From Lachnospiraceae bacterium (GTDB lineage: Bacteria > Bacillota > Clostridia > Lachnospirales > Lachnospiraceae), in contig JAFVHP010000034.1 in NCBI GenBank assembly GCA_017474455.1, positions 124,001-188,000 on the forward strand: a stretch of DNA of 64,000 nucleotides, read 5' to 3'. Below are positions 15,541 through 24,449 of the stretch, in pieces (within the stretch, counting starts at the first letter, position 1; each line of letters starts with the position of its first letter). The position numbers were made by a program, and so were the translations under genes. A model generated the notes under the pieces. The model worked only from the letters and a program-made list of their open reading frames with translations, ran no database searches and was not told the origin of the DNA.

Positions 15541-17018
15541 GCCGCCTCTTTGCAGGCTTTTCTCAGTTCTTCCGTAACGATCTTCAACGCCTTTATCCGG
15601 GCGTATTTTTTATCATTTGATTCCAGTACATACCACGGCGCAAAAGCAGTACTGGTCTTCTGGATCATTTCATTGACCGCCTGTTCGTAGAGATCCCATT
15701 TTTCACGGTTTCTCCAGTCTTCATCCGTGATCTTCCATTGTTTTTCAGGAGTATTCTGCCTGTCGGTAAACCGTTCGAGCTGAGTCTTGTTGTCTATCTG
15801 GACCCAGAATTTGATCACGACAGCGCCCCAGTCATGAAGTTCTTTCTCAAATTCGTTCATCTCGTTATAGGCGCGCTGCCAGTCGTTCTCACTGCAGAAT
15901 CCTTCCAGTCTTTCTACCATTACCCGCCCGTACCATGTTCTGTCAAAGATCGCGATATGTCCGTCTTTGGGAAGCCTTGTCCAGAATCTCCAGAGGAAAT
16001 GTCTTGCCTTTTCATGCGGCTCAGGGCTGGCGATAGGGTGGACTTCAAAGCCCCTGGGATCCAGTGCGCTGGTGATTCTCTTGATATTCCCGCCTTTGCC
16101 GGCCGCATCCCATCCTTCATAGGCGATAATGACAGGTATGCGCCTGCGGTAGATCTCGTTGTGCAGAACGGAAAGTTCATTCTGAAGTCTGTCCAGTTCC
16201 TTTTTGTACTCTTCATCAGAGACTGTCTTATCGTCCAGACTGATCTCCGACAGTTTCGGGACCTTTTTAAGCGGGAACGTATTCTGGAGGATCGGAACGG
16301 CCAGCGAGTGGTTTTTCAAAGCAGTCTCGATCCCCTGGTTCAGATACTGCAGCACCTGGAGAAGAGCCCATTTCCTGCTTTTGGCATCGATAATATACCA
16401 GGGAGCCGAAGAGCGGTCGGTATCGGAAAGATACTGTTCATAAACATCCAGATATTCGCTGTAATGCCGGTTCTGGACATAATCTTCCTTAGATACGCGC
16501 CAGCTGGTATTCTTACTGTCGTTCAGTTCGTCCAGGCGTGATCTCTGTTCCTTTTTCGAAATATGGAAAAAGAATTTCATGACGAGATATCCGTTGTCCG
16601 TCAGAGATCTTTCCGTCCTGTTGATACTGTCTACCCGTTTTTTGTACTCATCATCCGACAGTTCCTTTTTTACACGGCCGGCAGTGATCTCATCCATCCA
16701 GTAGGAATCAAAAAAAGTGAACTTCCCGGCTTCCGGAATATCTTTCAGGTATCTGTATAAGAACGGATATCTTTTTTCTTCTTCCGTCGGCGCGGTCGTA
16801 GTCCTGACCTTGAAGAACCTGGGGTCGATGTCCCTGATCACTTTTCCGATGATGCTTCCTTTGCCGGCAGCTCCCCAGCCTTCAAAGATGACCATGACCG
16901 GAAGCTTCGCCTCTTTGATCTTCATCTGGTAACCGGAGAGTTTTTCTCTGGCGGCTTCCAGTTCATTATTCAGTTCCTCCGCTTCCGGTGCGGCTGTTTT
17001 TACATAATCCTTCAGCAT
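15525..17018 (-). CDS. Two-domain PPK2, polyphosphate:AMP phosphotransferase
   Basis: The 497-residue protein holds two PPK2 domains in tandem. The N-terminal Walker A is EGWGAAGKGS (residues 46-55) and the C-terminal one EGWDAAGKGG (301-310). The second domain keeps the full family pattern (FDRTWYGRVMVERLEGF), while the first has FFDSYWMDE in that place, which suggests the C-terminal half carries the main activity. Tandem PPK2 proteins of this size transfer phosphate from polyphosphate to AMP. AGAGGA precedes the ATG. Convergent overlap with the upstream-coordinate membrane protein gene. Confidence 0.9.
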   Translation of the reverse strand: MLKDYVKTAAPEAEELNNELEAAREKLSGYQMKIKEAKLPVMVIFEGWGAAGKGSIIGKVIRDIDPRFFKVRTTTAPTEEEKRYPFLYRYLKDIPEAGKFTFFDSYWMDEITAGRVKKELSDDEYKKRVDSINRTERSLTDNGYLVMKFFFHISKKEQRSRLDELNDSKNTSWRVSKEDYVQNRHYSEYLDVYEQYLSDTDRSSAPWYIIDAKSRKWALLQVLQYLNQGIETALKNHSLAVPILQNTFPLKKVPKLSEISLDDKTVSDEEYKKELDRLQNELSVLHNEIYRRRIPVIIAYEGWDAAGKGGNIKRITSALDPRGFEVHPIASPEPHEKARHFLWRFWTRLPKDGHIAIFDRTWYGRVMVERLEGFCSENDWQRAYNEMNEFEKELHDWGAVVIKFWVQIDNKTQLERFTDRQNTPEKQWKITDEDWRNREKWDLYEQAVNEMIQKTSTAFAPWYVLESNDKKYARIKALKIVTEELRKACKEAAHKKK

Positions 17019-17077
17019 GATCGTTTTCCTCTCATTCAGACTTCAGTATATGTACAATGACCGTTTAACAGTTCCCT

Positions 17078-18157
17078 TTATTCGCTCTCTGCAGGCTTAT
17101 CTTCACGCAGGCGCACGATATTGGCGGCCCCGCGCCGTCTGTCTTCTTCGATCGCCGCATAATGGCGCCTTGTGGTATTGACATCTTTATGGCCCAGAAC
17201 GTCGGCGACCAGATAAATGTCACCGGTCTCTCTGTAAAGTGAAGTTCCGTAGGTACTGCGCAGTTTGTGCGGTGTGATCTTTTTCAGTGTCGTTACAAGA
17301 GAAGAGTATTTTTTGACCATTTTTTCAACGGAGCGGACGTTCATCCTTCTGTTCTGCATGGACAGAAACAGCGCGTTTTCATCACCCGAAGCGGGAATGG
17401 TATGATGCCTTTCCTCAAGATAATCCCGCAGGGCCTTTTCAACTTCATCGCCGAAATATACGACCGCGTCATATCCTCCTTTCCTGTGGACGCGGATACC
17501 ATTCTCGTCAAAATTGATATCATTCAGATCGAGGCCCACGCATTCGGAAACACGGATACCGGTCCCCAGAAGCAGAGTAAGGATGGCCAGGTCCCTGACT
17601 CTGGTCTTTTCATGGTATTTCAGCTGTGATTTGCTCAGAGAAGTACCTTCCTCGACCTGGTCCAGGAGAGTGGCGACCTCATTGGGTTCAAGGCGGATAA
17701 TGGCCTTTTCATGGCGTTTGGGCATCTGTACAAGCGCCGAGACATCCTTTTCTATGCGTTCGGATCTGTAAAAGTAATGATACATGCTTCTTAACGCGGA
17801 AAGCTTCCTGGACTTGCCGCGTTCGTCATTCGTGTATATTTTCCCGTCTTTTTCATAATAACTGGTATACTCGAGAAACTCCTCAATATCCGATTTGGTG
17901 ATCATATCGAGGATGGAAAGGGGAAAATCACAGATCTCAGTATTCTTTAGCGCGCTGTTCGTATCATGCAGGAATTCAAAAAACACCCTGAGATCATAGG
18001 CATACGCCAGGCGCGTGCGGGCTTCCGTATTTTCCGCGATCCCCCGGAAAAAGTCCCTGCAGAAGGACGGGAGAGTACTCATGATCTCCCTCATCTTCAA
18101 TGTGTTTTTTATGTCCTGCTGCTGTGAATAGCTCTCATTCTGGCGTATCTGCGGCAT
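17078..18157 (-). CDS. xerS: Tyrosine recombinase, XerS-like
   Basis: A site-specific recombinase of 359 residues with an N-terminal SAM-like core-binding domain and a C-terminal catalytic domain. Catalytic residues are visible: Arg in GTGIRVSECVGL, Lys in HRKGGYDAV, His and Arg in PHKLRSTYG, His in LGHKDV and Tyr in TRRHYAAIEEDRRR. The length and the HKLRSTYGTSLYRETGDIYLVADVLGHKD pattern resemble XerS, the single-recombinase chromosome dimer resolvase, more than XerC/XerD. No integrase-associated genes or attachment repeats are visible, so a housekeeping role is favoured. I see no dif-like site in the 94 bases upstream. Confidence 0.85.
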   Translation of the reverse strand: MPQIRQNESYSQQQDIKNTLKMREIMSTLPSFCRDFFRGIAENTEARTRLAYAYDLRVFFEFLHDTNSALKNTEICDFPLSILDMITKSDIEEFLEYTSYYEKDGKIYTNDERGKSRKLSALRSMYHYFYRSERIEKDVSALVQMPKRHEKAIIRLEPNEVATLLDQVEEGTSLSKSQLKYHEKTRVRDLAILTLLLGTGIRVSECVGLDLNDINFDENGIRVHRKGGYDAVVYFGDEVEKALRDYLEERHHTIPASGDENALFLSMQNRRMNVRSVEKMVKKYSSLVTTLKKITPHKLRSTYGTSLYRETGDIYLVADVLGHKDVNTTRRHYAAIEEDRRRGAANIVRLREDKPAESE

Positions 18158-18251
18158 ATCAGTTCACTTCCTTTCACTTTGGGTCAATTGTAGCATATTT
18201 CGTGATATACTTGTTATCGTACAAAAAGAACATCTTCCGGAGGATGAACCG

Positions 18252-19637
18252 ATGAAGCTGAAACCCGATAAAAGACAGGTCACCTGGGGTATTGTGGCGT
18301 TTTTAGTGATTGTAGCCTCCATATTTGCCTATTCATTTCTGACGCAGCTTCATTATTTTTTTACAGCCGGGATCAGAAGCGTACTGCATTCCCTTATGGC
18401 TGTTGTTTTCGGCTGCATAATCGCATATATTCTGACTCCGTTCCTTAATTTTTTCGAAACGAAGCTGTTCATAGCACCTCTGGAAAAGCGCGGTAAAAAC
18501 GTCAGGACCAACCAGAAATTCAGGAAACGCCTGCGTACATTTTCCATACTGATCTCCATCGTGCTGTTCGTACTTTTGATCATAAGCCTGTTCGTGCTTC
18601 TGATACCGGAGTTTATCGAGAGCATCCAGAGCGTGGTCGCGAACCTTCCCGGCATCTACAGCAGCGTCGTCCGTTTTTATAATGAACATATCGCGGCGGC
18701 TGTGGATACGGAAATGAACCAGAGCGTCACACAGACGATCTATTCCGTATACCAGGGCCTGGACAGCTTCCTTGAGAATACGCTGCTTCCGCAGATGTCC
18801 GCCATTGTGCAGTCCGTCTCCAAAAGTGCCGTTTCCTTTGTCCGGCTGACTGTGAACTTCATCATCGGCATCATCGTTGCCGTTTATCTGCTCAATTCCA
18901 AGGAAAAGCTCTGTGCCCAGTTCAAAAAGCTGGTTTACGCCCTGTTTAAGGAGAATATCGCCAACGAGATAATAGGAGAGTTCCGGTACCTTCATTACAC
19001 ATTTACCGGTTTCTACGTCGGAAAGATCATCGATTCGATCATCATCGGCATTCTCTGTTACCTCGGGACATCGATCATCGGCACCCCGTATGCGCTTTTA
19101 CTGTCCATTCTTGTCGGGATCACCAATATCATCCCGTTTTTCGGCCCTTATATCGGTATGCTGATCGGCAGTATCCTGATCCTGTTCATCAGCCCGCTGC
19201 ATGCGCTGTATTTCTTCATTTTCATCATTGTTCTCCAGCAGATCGACGGCAATATCATAGGCCCGCTGATCCTTGGACAGACGACCGGCATATCCGGTTT
19301 TTCCGTCATTTTCGCGATCCTTTTCTTCGGTGGGATCTTCGGTGTCCCGGGCTGGATCATCGGCGTTCCCCTTTTTGCCGTTATCCTTCATCTGATCCGC
19401 CGTTTTGAAAGGCATCTTCTGAAGAAAAAGAACCTGTCCCAGGAAACAGAAGATTATACGGACGTTGCCTACATAGAAAACGGCACCTATTATCGCCATG
19501 AAGATGCCGATACATCCAAATTCTATAATGAAAGACCCCTGTCGGCCTTTAAAAAGGTCTTCAGATTCAAAAAGGCATCTGAAAACGACAAAGAAACGGC
19601 TGATACCGGCCGGAATGATCGTTCTGATGAGGCATGA
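18252..19637 (+). CDS. AI-2E family transporter (PerM/TqsA-like membrane protein)
   Basis: The 461-residue protein has multiple hydrophobic segments through about residue 390, including the paired hydrophobic N-terminal helices and the GIIVAVYLLNSKEKL, YTFTGFYVGKIIDSIIIGILCYLG, NIIPFFGPYIGM and DGNIIGPLILGQTTGISGFSVI segments characteristic of the family. It ends in a long charged cytoplasmic tail. The name reflects one member that affects AI-2; other members are sodium or solute exporters, so the substrate is unknown. CCGGAGG precedes the ATG. It is divergent from xerS. Confidence 0.9.
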   Translation: MKLKPDKRQVTWGIVAFLVIVASIFAYSFLTQLHYFFTAGIRSVLHSLMAVVFGCIIAYILTPFLNFFETKLFIAPLEKRGKNVRTNQKFRKRLRTFSILISIVLFVLLIISLFVLLIPEFIESIQSVVANLPGIYSSVVRFYNEHIAAAVDTEMNQSVTQTIYSVYQGLDSFLENTLLPQMSAIVQSVSKSAVSFVRLTVNFIIGIIVAVYLLNSKEKLCAQFKKLVYALFKENIANEIIGEFRYLHYTFTGFYVGKIIDSIIIGILCYLGTSIIGTPYALLLSILVGITNIIPFFGPYIGMLIGSILILFISPLHALYFFIFIIVLQQIDGNIIGPLILGQTTGISGFSVIFAILFFGGIFGVPGWIIGVPLFAVILHLIRRFERHLLKKKNLSQETEDYTDVAYIENGTYYRHEDADTSKFYNERPLSAFKKVFRFKKASENDKETADTGRNDRSDEA

Positions 19638-19746
19638 ACATGGGCCGGGGCGCCGGAATATGGAATATACATTATTAAGGCGCCTAACTTAATTCACTCC
19701 GTCTGAACGCAGTCATAATCACAAAATAAGGAAAACCGCTGTACAT

Positions 19747-20196
19747 ATGAGATTTGTTATTCAAAGAGTCCTCCGTTCAGATCTGAAGATCGACGGTCAG
19801 GAACACGCACATACAGAAAACGGCCTTGTGGTACTGGCCGGGATCAATAACGACGACAACGAGGAAACAGCCGTCCGTATGATAAGGAAACTCACGGCAC
19901 TCAGGATATTTGAGGATGAAAACGGCAAAACGAACCTGGATATCCACAGCGCTGGCGGGAACATATTATTTGTGTCGCAGTTCACCCTGTACGCGGACTG
20001 CCGTAAAGGCAACCGGCCGTCGTTCTTCAGATCCGGCGATCCGGAGCATGCGAACAGACTGTACGAATACATGCTGGATCTTTTACGGAAAGATTTTCCG
20101 GATGTGCAGCACGGCGAGTTCGGTGCGGACATGAAGATCTCGCTTGTAAATGACGGTCCGTTTACGATAATCCTTGATTCTGACGAGCTTTTCTGA
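19747..20196 (+). CDS. dtd: D-aminoacyl-tRNA deacylase
   Basis: Removes D-amino acids and glycine mischarged on tRNA. The 149 residues carry MRFVIQRVLRS, the catalytic SQFTLYADCRKGNRPSF and the C-terminal NDGPFTIIL, which matches the Gly-cis-Pro motif region. The ribosome binding site is poor (AAGGA about 15 bases upstream). It converges with the kinase-like gene across a strong bidirectional terminator. Confidence 0.96.
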   Translation: MRFVIQRVLRSDLKIDGQEHAHTENGLVVLAGINNDDNEETAVRMIRKLTALRIFEDENGKTNLDIHSAGGNILFVSQFTLYADCRKGNRPSFFRSGDPEHANRLYEYMLDLLRKDFPDVQHGEFGADMKISLVNDGPFTIILDSDELF

Positions 20197-20238
20197 ATCA
20201 TCGGGAAACCCCTGTACTCTCCTGAAAAAGGTATATGT

Positions 20239-20268
20239 CTATTCGTAAAAGCTGCCTTTTGCGAATAG
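20239..20268. repeat. Hairpin of unknown role
   Basis: CTATTCGTAAAAG (20239-20251) and CTTTTGCGAATAG (20256-20268) pair over 13 bases with one G-U and a 4-base loop. There is no T-run after it on either strand, so it is not a simple terminator; it may be an RNA-stabilising 3' structure of dtd. Confidence 0.5.
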
Positions 20269-20282
20269 TTGGATAGAGGTAA

Positions 20283-20328
20283 AAAACAGATCCCGTGCAC
20301 TCTTCCGGTCCGGGATCTGTTTTATTTC
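20283..20328. terminator. Bidirectional intrinsic terminator
   Basis: AAAACAGATCCCG (20283-20295) pairs perfectly over 13 bases with CGGGATCTGTTTT (20311-20323) across a 15-base loop. T-rich tails lie on the plus side and an A-run on the left serves the minus strand. It separates convergent dtd and the kinase-like gene. Confidence 0.9.
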
Positions 20329-20366
20329 AAATTATCGTTGCAGGGAAGCTGTTATAAAAAACCGCT

Positions 20367-20999
20367 TCAGCCTTCCAGTTTTTCGTATGTATCGATACAG
20401 GAAATAATGAACTCGGCTGTCTTGTCTATGCCAAGAAGTGCTGTGTTGATGCACATATCATAACTTTCTGCCTGGCCCCATTTCTTGATGCTGTAATAGT
20501 TGTAGTAACTCTGACGCTGTTTATCTTTCTTGTTGATGAAATCCCTGGCCTTGCTTTCGGTATCGATATCCGGATAGCGGTTCATGATCTGTTTGATACG
20601 GAAATCCTCATCCGCATGGATGAACAGGTTGATCACGTCGCTGCGCTCCGCAAGGGCTGTGTCGGCGCATCTTCCGATAAAGACTGCGGGGCCTTCCTCG
20701 GCCAGCTCCTTGATAGCGTCGAACTGTGCAAGGAATACTTTCTGGCTGATGGGCATATCCACAAAAGAAGAAGCATTGTAACCGAAGGAATATGTATCCA
20801 TAACAAGGTTGTAAAGGAAGGAGTTGGTCGGTCTTTCATCCTGCTGCTGGATCATTTCCTGGGCAAAACCGCTCTTCTGTGCTGTTTTTGCGATCAGTTC
20901 CTTATCATAACAGGCAATGCCGTAGTGCTTTGCAATCTTTTCGCCTATTTCACGTCCGCCTGATCCGAATTCACGACCTATAGTGATTATAGTATGCAT
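20367..20999 (-). CDS. Cytidylate-kinase-like protein
   Basis: The 210-residue protein starts MHTIITIGREFGSGGREIGEKIAKHYG, the P-loop form of the cytidylate-kinase-like family common in Clostridia, and has FIGRCADTAL and a C-terminal Lys/Arg-rich lid (KARDFINKKDKQRQSYYNYY). True Cmk enzymes differ, so the substrate is unknown. GGGAGG precedes the ATG and a good promoter lies inside the end of rluD, so it can be transcribed alone. Confidence 0.87.
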   Translation of the reverse strand: MHTIITIGREFGSGGREIGEKIAKHYGIACYDKELIAKTAQKSGFAQEMIQQQDERPTNSFLYNLVMDTYSFGYNASSFVDMPISQKVFLAQFDAIKELAEEGPAVFIGRCADTALAERSDVINLFIHADEDFRIKQIMNRYPDIDTESKARDFINKKDKQRQSYYNYYSIKKWGQAESYDMCINTALLGIDKTAEFIISCIDTYEKLEG

Positions 21000-21070
21000 G
21001 ATACAAACCTCCCATTAATATATACAGCGTATTTTCATAAAAATGTAAATCTATCCTGTATTTTAAGGTA

Positions 21071-21099
21071 ATTATAAATTATTGCAGGTACAATTTCAA
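21071..21099 (-). promoter_or_regulatory. Promoter of the kinase-like gene
   Basis: On the minus strand TTGAAA (21094-21099), a 17-base spacer, then a perfect TATAAT (21071-21076). The -35 overlaps the stop codon of rluD. Confidence 0.75.
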
Positions 21100-22097
21100 A
21101 CCATCTGCCGAAGATAATCGAGAACCGCCATAAAATCTTCCGGTTCCGGGACAGTCGTACTGATCGTTTCACCTGTGACCGGGTGAACAAATTCCAGTTT
21201 TTTCGCGTGGAGGCACTGTCCGTTCACTTTCAGGGATGCCGGAAGTGTCCACACTCTGCCGGCTGCATAAAGAGGGTCACAGATGACCGGATGTCCGGCA
21301 TATGCCATATGCACGCGGATCTGATGTGTCCTGCCCGTTTCCAGCCTGCATCTGATATAGGTAAACTTCTGGAAGCGTTCCAGGACTTCAACATGTGTCA
21401 CAGCCCGTTTTCCGTCACTTCTGCAGGCGTTCTTCATCCGGTCTTTCGGATCCCTGCCTATCGGCCTGTCTATGGTAAGGCTGTCTTCATCGATACAGCC
21501 GTAGACTATGGCCGTATATTCCCGCAGGGATGAATGTTCCTTTAACTGGGCGGCTATGCTCTGATGGGCAAGATCTGTTTTGCATATGATCAGGGAGCCG
21601 GTCGTATCTCTGTCGATCCTGTGGACGATCCCGGGACGAAGGACGCCGTTGATACCGGACAGGCTGTATTTTCCCGTCTCAGGATCCAGACAGTGGTACA
21701 TCACCGCGTTCACGACCGTATTGCTGTAATGGCCTGCCGCAGGATGGACGACCATTCCCCTGGGCTTATTGATCACCATCAGCTGGTCGTCTTCATATAC
21801 GATATCCAGCGGGATATCTTCCGGCAGTATATCCGGTACGGCTGATTCGGGCAATGTGATCCTGATCACTTCACCTTCTTCAACAGGATAAGAAGGCTTC
21901 GTGACCGTTTGTGCAGAATCGGGATCATCTTCCGAAAGGATCCTTTGTGCCGCCCCGTTTTTTATCAGGTTCTTGATATAACTGCGGGATATCGTCATCT
22001 CCTGCCCCAGCTGAGAGGCCAGGAAGCTGTCTATACGCTCTTTGTCGTCACTTTCCGATACTGTAAAGCAGAAAAGTCTGTCTGTTTTATCACTCAT
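21096..22097 (-). CDS. rluD: Pseudouridine synthase, RluD family
   Basis: Converts uridine to pseudouridine in large-subunit rRNA. The 333-residue protein has an N-terminal S4 RNA-binding domain (FLASQLGQEMTISRSYIKNLIKNGAA) and a catalytic domain with NKPRGMVVHPAAGH and GIVHRIDRDTTGSLIICK, which holds the catalytic Asp, then LETGRTHQIRVHMAYAGHPV. It overlaps lspA by 4 bases, a pairing conserved in Firmicutes. Exact target uridines cannot be told. Confidence 0.93.
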   Translation of the reverse strand: MSDKTDRLFCFTVSESDDKERIDSFLASQLGQEMTISRSYIKNLIKNGAAQRILSEDDPDSAQTVTKPSYPVEEGEVIRITLPESAVPDILPEDIPLDIVYEDDQLMVINKPRGMVVHPAAGHYSNTVVNAVMYHCLDPETGKYSLSGINGVLRPGIVHRIDRDTTGSLIICKTDLAHQSIAAQLKEHSSLREYTAIVYGCIDEDSLTIDRPIGRDPKDRMKNACRSDGKRAVTHVEVLERFQKFTYIRCRLETGRTHQIRVHMAYAGHPVICDPLYAAGRVWTLPASLKVNGQCLHAKKLEFVHPVTGETISTTVPEPEDFMAVLDYLRQMV

Positions 22098-22621
22098 TTC
22101 TTTAAAAAGTCAAAATCGTGTTCATCCCTGTAGTAAAACAGCACGGCTATGACCATCAGGAAAGTGGCGCAAGTCACATAGATATCTGCAACATTGAAGA
22201 TAGGGAAATTGATCAGTGAAAAATAAATGAAATCCCTCACATATCCCAGGAACAGCCTGTCTATGAGGTTTCCGGCCGCACCGGCCGCGATCAGTACCAG
22301 AAGAGCTCTGAACAGATCGTATTTTTTCTCTGACGGTGTCCTGGAGATGATATAAAAGATGACGCAGACGGCTGCCGCGGCTATGACCGAGAACAGTATC
22401 CTCGCTCCTTTGAGCATGCCGAAAGCCGCGCCTGTATTTCCGGTATACCTGAATTCAAGTACGCCGTTGATCAGGACGAACGGCGGATTGCCGGAAAGCT
22501 TGTCAAAGGCAATATGTTTCGTTATTAGATCAGCCGCAGTCAGCAGCAGAAACAGGATAAAACATATAAGGACCTTTTTCCGGCGGTCTTTTACCACTCC
22601 TGTCGGTTCAGTCGTTGTCAT
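22094..22621 (-). CDS. lspA: Signal peptidase II
   Basis: Membrane aspartyl protease that removes signal peptides from prolipoproteins. The 175-residue protein has four hydrophobic segments and the two catalytic Asp motifs GNLIDRLFLGYVRDFI and NVADIYVT, plus NTGAAFGML. A lipoprotein substrate candidate (the DacA-type protein) is encoded in this window. Confidence 0.96.
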   Translation of the reverse strand: MTTTEPTGVVKDRRKKVLICFILFLLLTAADLITKHIAFDKLSGNPPFVLINGVLEFRYTGNTGAAFGMLKGARILFSVIAAAAVCVIFYIISRTPSEKKYDLFRALLVLIAAGAAGNLIDRLFLGYVRDFIYFSLINFPIFNVADIYVTCATFLMVIAVLFYYRDEHDFDFLKK

Positions 22622-22637
22622 ATGGATCCGTTACCTC

Positions 22638-23786
22638 TTATTTACTGTTAATGTAGTCCAGCGCATCCGTGATCTCCGCGGATGATACGTCGGGACAGGT
22701 GACCGCGTTGCCTATCCCCTTGAGAAGTACAAAGGATAATACACCTGCGCTATTCTTTTTATCAAGCTTTATCAGCGGCAGTATCCTGTCGGCTGATGGA
22801 ATGGCAGTCCTTACAGGCAGTCCTGTGCTTTCAAGGAAAGCAACAGCCTCTTTCCTTTCATCAGCCGTTATCATACCTCTGTTCTCCGAGATCCGGATGG
22901 CTCCGGCACATCCGATCGAAACGCACTCCCCGTGAAACAGGGTGAATCCGGAGTCCTTTTCTATCGCATGCCCGATCGTATGCCCGAAATTCAGGAGTTT
23001 CCTTAAGCCTTTTTCATAAGGGTCCTGCTCGACCACCTGTTTTTTGATCTCATTGCTTCGAAACAGCGCGTCAAGCAGAAACTCCGGATCCTGTCCGGCC
23101 AGGCCTTCCTCATTCTCCCGGAGATATTCAAAATACTCTTTGTCCAGGATCATGCCGTGCTTGATCACTTCAGCCAGTCCGCTCAGGTACTGTCTCTTTT
23201 CCAGCATCCGTACTGTTGAAATATTGGAATAAACAAGGACCGGCATATAAAAAGCTCCGGCCATGTTCTTATAGCCGCCGACATCTACGCCGGTCTTTCC
23301 GCCTATGCTGGAATCAGCCTGTGCAAGCAGCGTAGTCGGTATCTGGACAAAATCTATTCCCCTGACATATGTGGCGGCGGCAAAACCGGCCATATCCCCG
23401 ATGACACCGCCTCCAAGGGCCAGGATCACACTGCTTCTGTCCGCTTTATTCTCTATCAGGAATTCATAGATCCGGTTCACCGTTTCCGTATTCTTGTATT
23501 TTTCACCGGCCGGCAGGACCAGCTTTGTGACCCGGAAACAATGATCCGTTACGGACGCGCTTACTTCATCCGCATACAACGGGGCCACATTTGTATCCGT
23601 AATAATGAATACTCTTCTTTTTTCCAGAGGCGCTTCCGGGTCTCTGTCAGCATACAGATCACACAGTGCCTGTCCCAGATCCCTGAAATCATATCTGTAC
23701 AGAATATCATACGTATTATTCGTATTACGGGCACTGTCCGGGCAGTTAACAGTCAGCTTATGTTCGGGATTCAGGTATCGCATCAT
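22638..23786 (-). CDS. aroB: 3-dehydroquinate synthase
   Basis: NAD- and metal-dependent second step of the shikimate pathway. The 382-residue protein carries LALGGGVIGDMAGFAAATYVRG, QIPTTLLAQADSSIGGKTGVD, GLAEVIKHGMI with the metal-binding Glu, and LNFGHTIGHAIE with the metal-binding His. AAAGG precedes the ATG. No other aro genes are nearby. Confidence 0.97.
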   Translation of the reverse strand: MMRYLNPEHKLTVNCPDSARNTNNTYDILYRYDFRDLGQALCDLYADRDPEAPLEKRRVFIITDTNVAPLYADEVSASVTDHCFRVTKLVLPAGEKYKNTETVNRIYEFLIENKADRSSVILALGGGVIGDMAGFAAATYVRGIDFVQIPTTLLAQADSSIGGKTGVDVGGYKNMAGAFYMPVLVYSNISTVRMLEKRQYLSGLAEVIKHGMILDKEYFEYLRENEEGLAGQDPEFLLDALFRSNEIKKQVVEQDPYEKGLRKLLNFGHTIGHAIEKDSGFTLFHGECVSIGCAGAIRISENRGMITADERKEAVAFLESTGLPVRTAIPSADRILPLIKLDKKNSAGVLSFVLLKGIGNAVTCPDVSSAEITDALDYINSK

Positions 23787-23800
23787 TGTCTGGCCTTTTC

Positions 23801-23835
23801 AAAATATCACGCACCGCTTTTAAACGGTGCGTGAT
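23801..23835 (-). terminator. Hairpin between sepF and aroB
   Basis: A perfect 11-base stem, ATCACGCACCG (23806-23816) with CGGTGCGTGAT (23825-23835), 8-base loop. Read on the minus strand it is followed by ATTTTGAAAAGG, so it may be a weak terminator or attenuator ahead of aroB. Confidence 0.6.
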
Positions 23836-23888
23836 CATTAAGTTTGCATTATTAAAGACCGGTCCCGCAAGAGCGGACGTGATCAGCC

Positions 23889-24437
23889 TCAGGCAAAGGG
23901 CATATTAAAAGAAGAACTTGTATCCTCCGCACCCGCGCCGAACGCTGAAGAAATATCACCGGAAATATCAACGCTCTCCGGAGTAACTACAAAAATGTAT
24001 CTGGAAATGTTGATCAGATTGCCGCGTAATGCATAGCATGATCCGGAGGCAAAATCGATGATACGCTGCGCGATCCCGACATCCAGGCCTTCCAGGTTAA
24101 GGACGACCGTACGGTTGGCCAGAAGCGTTTCAGTCAGTTCCCTGGCTTCTTCGACCGTCGTAGGCTTGATCACGCACACTTCCATCCCGGAACCTGCCGG
24201 ACGGACCATGCGGCGGTTTGCCCTCTGGGCTGCACCGGCCGGGCGCTGTTCGGCATACTGCCTTCTCTGCGGCTCGTCATCATAATCATCCTGACTGCCC
24301 GCTCTGGATCCGAACTGCCTTATCTTCCTTGATGACGATACTTCCATCTCATCATCATCATAGTCATCATAATCATCGTATCCATCCCCGCCGGGATTCA
24401 TCTTCATTGCGTTGATCAGTTTATCCATTACGCTCAT
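23889..24437 (-). CDS. sepF: Cell division protein SepF
   Basis: SepF binds FtsZ and tethers it to the membrane. The 182-residue protein has the short amphipathic N-terminus (MSVMDKLINAMKM), a long acidic low-complexity linker with DDYDDYDDDEME, and the conserved core from about residue 83 (EVCVIKPTTVEEARELTETLLANRTVVLNLEGL; AQRIIDFASGSCYALRGNL). It lies downstream of ylmE, the usual neighbour. Confidence 0.96.
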   Translation of the reverse strand: MSVMDKLINAMKMNPGGDGYDDYDDYDDDEMEVSSSRKIRQFGSRAGSQDDYDDEPQRRQYAEQRPAGAAQRANRRMVRPAGSGMEVCVIKPTTVEEARELTETLLANRTVVLNLEGLDVGIAQRIIDFASGSCYALRGNLINISRYIFVVTPESVDISGDISSAFGAGAEDTSSSFNMPFA

Positions 24438-24449
24438 AGCATTACCTCT

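Noticed and set aside
17078-18157. Integrase of a genomic island
   Set aside because: No flanking tRNA, direct repeats, phage or transfer genes; the XerS-type pattern suggests chromosome maintenance.
19638-19746. GGCGCC repeats before dtd as a regulatory hairpin
   Set aside because: The pairing is only 6 bases with a long loop, and I saw no promoter or operator pattern.
20239-20268. Second terminator for dtd
   Set aside because: The stem is good but no T-run follows on either strand; kept only as a hairpin. The nearby 20283-20328 structure is the real terminator.
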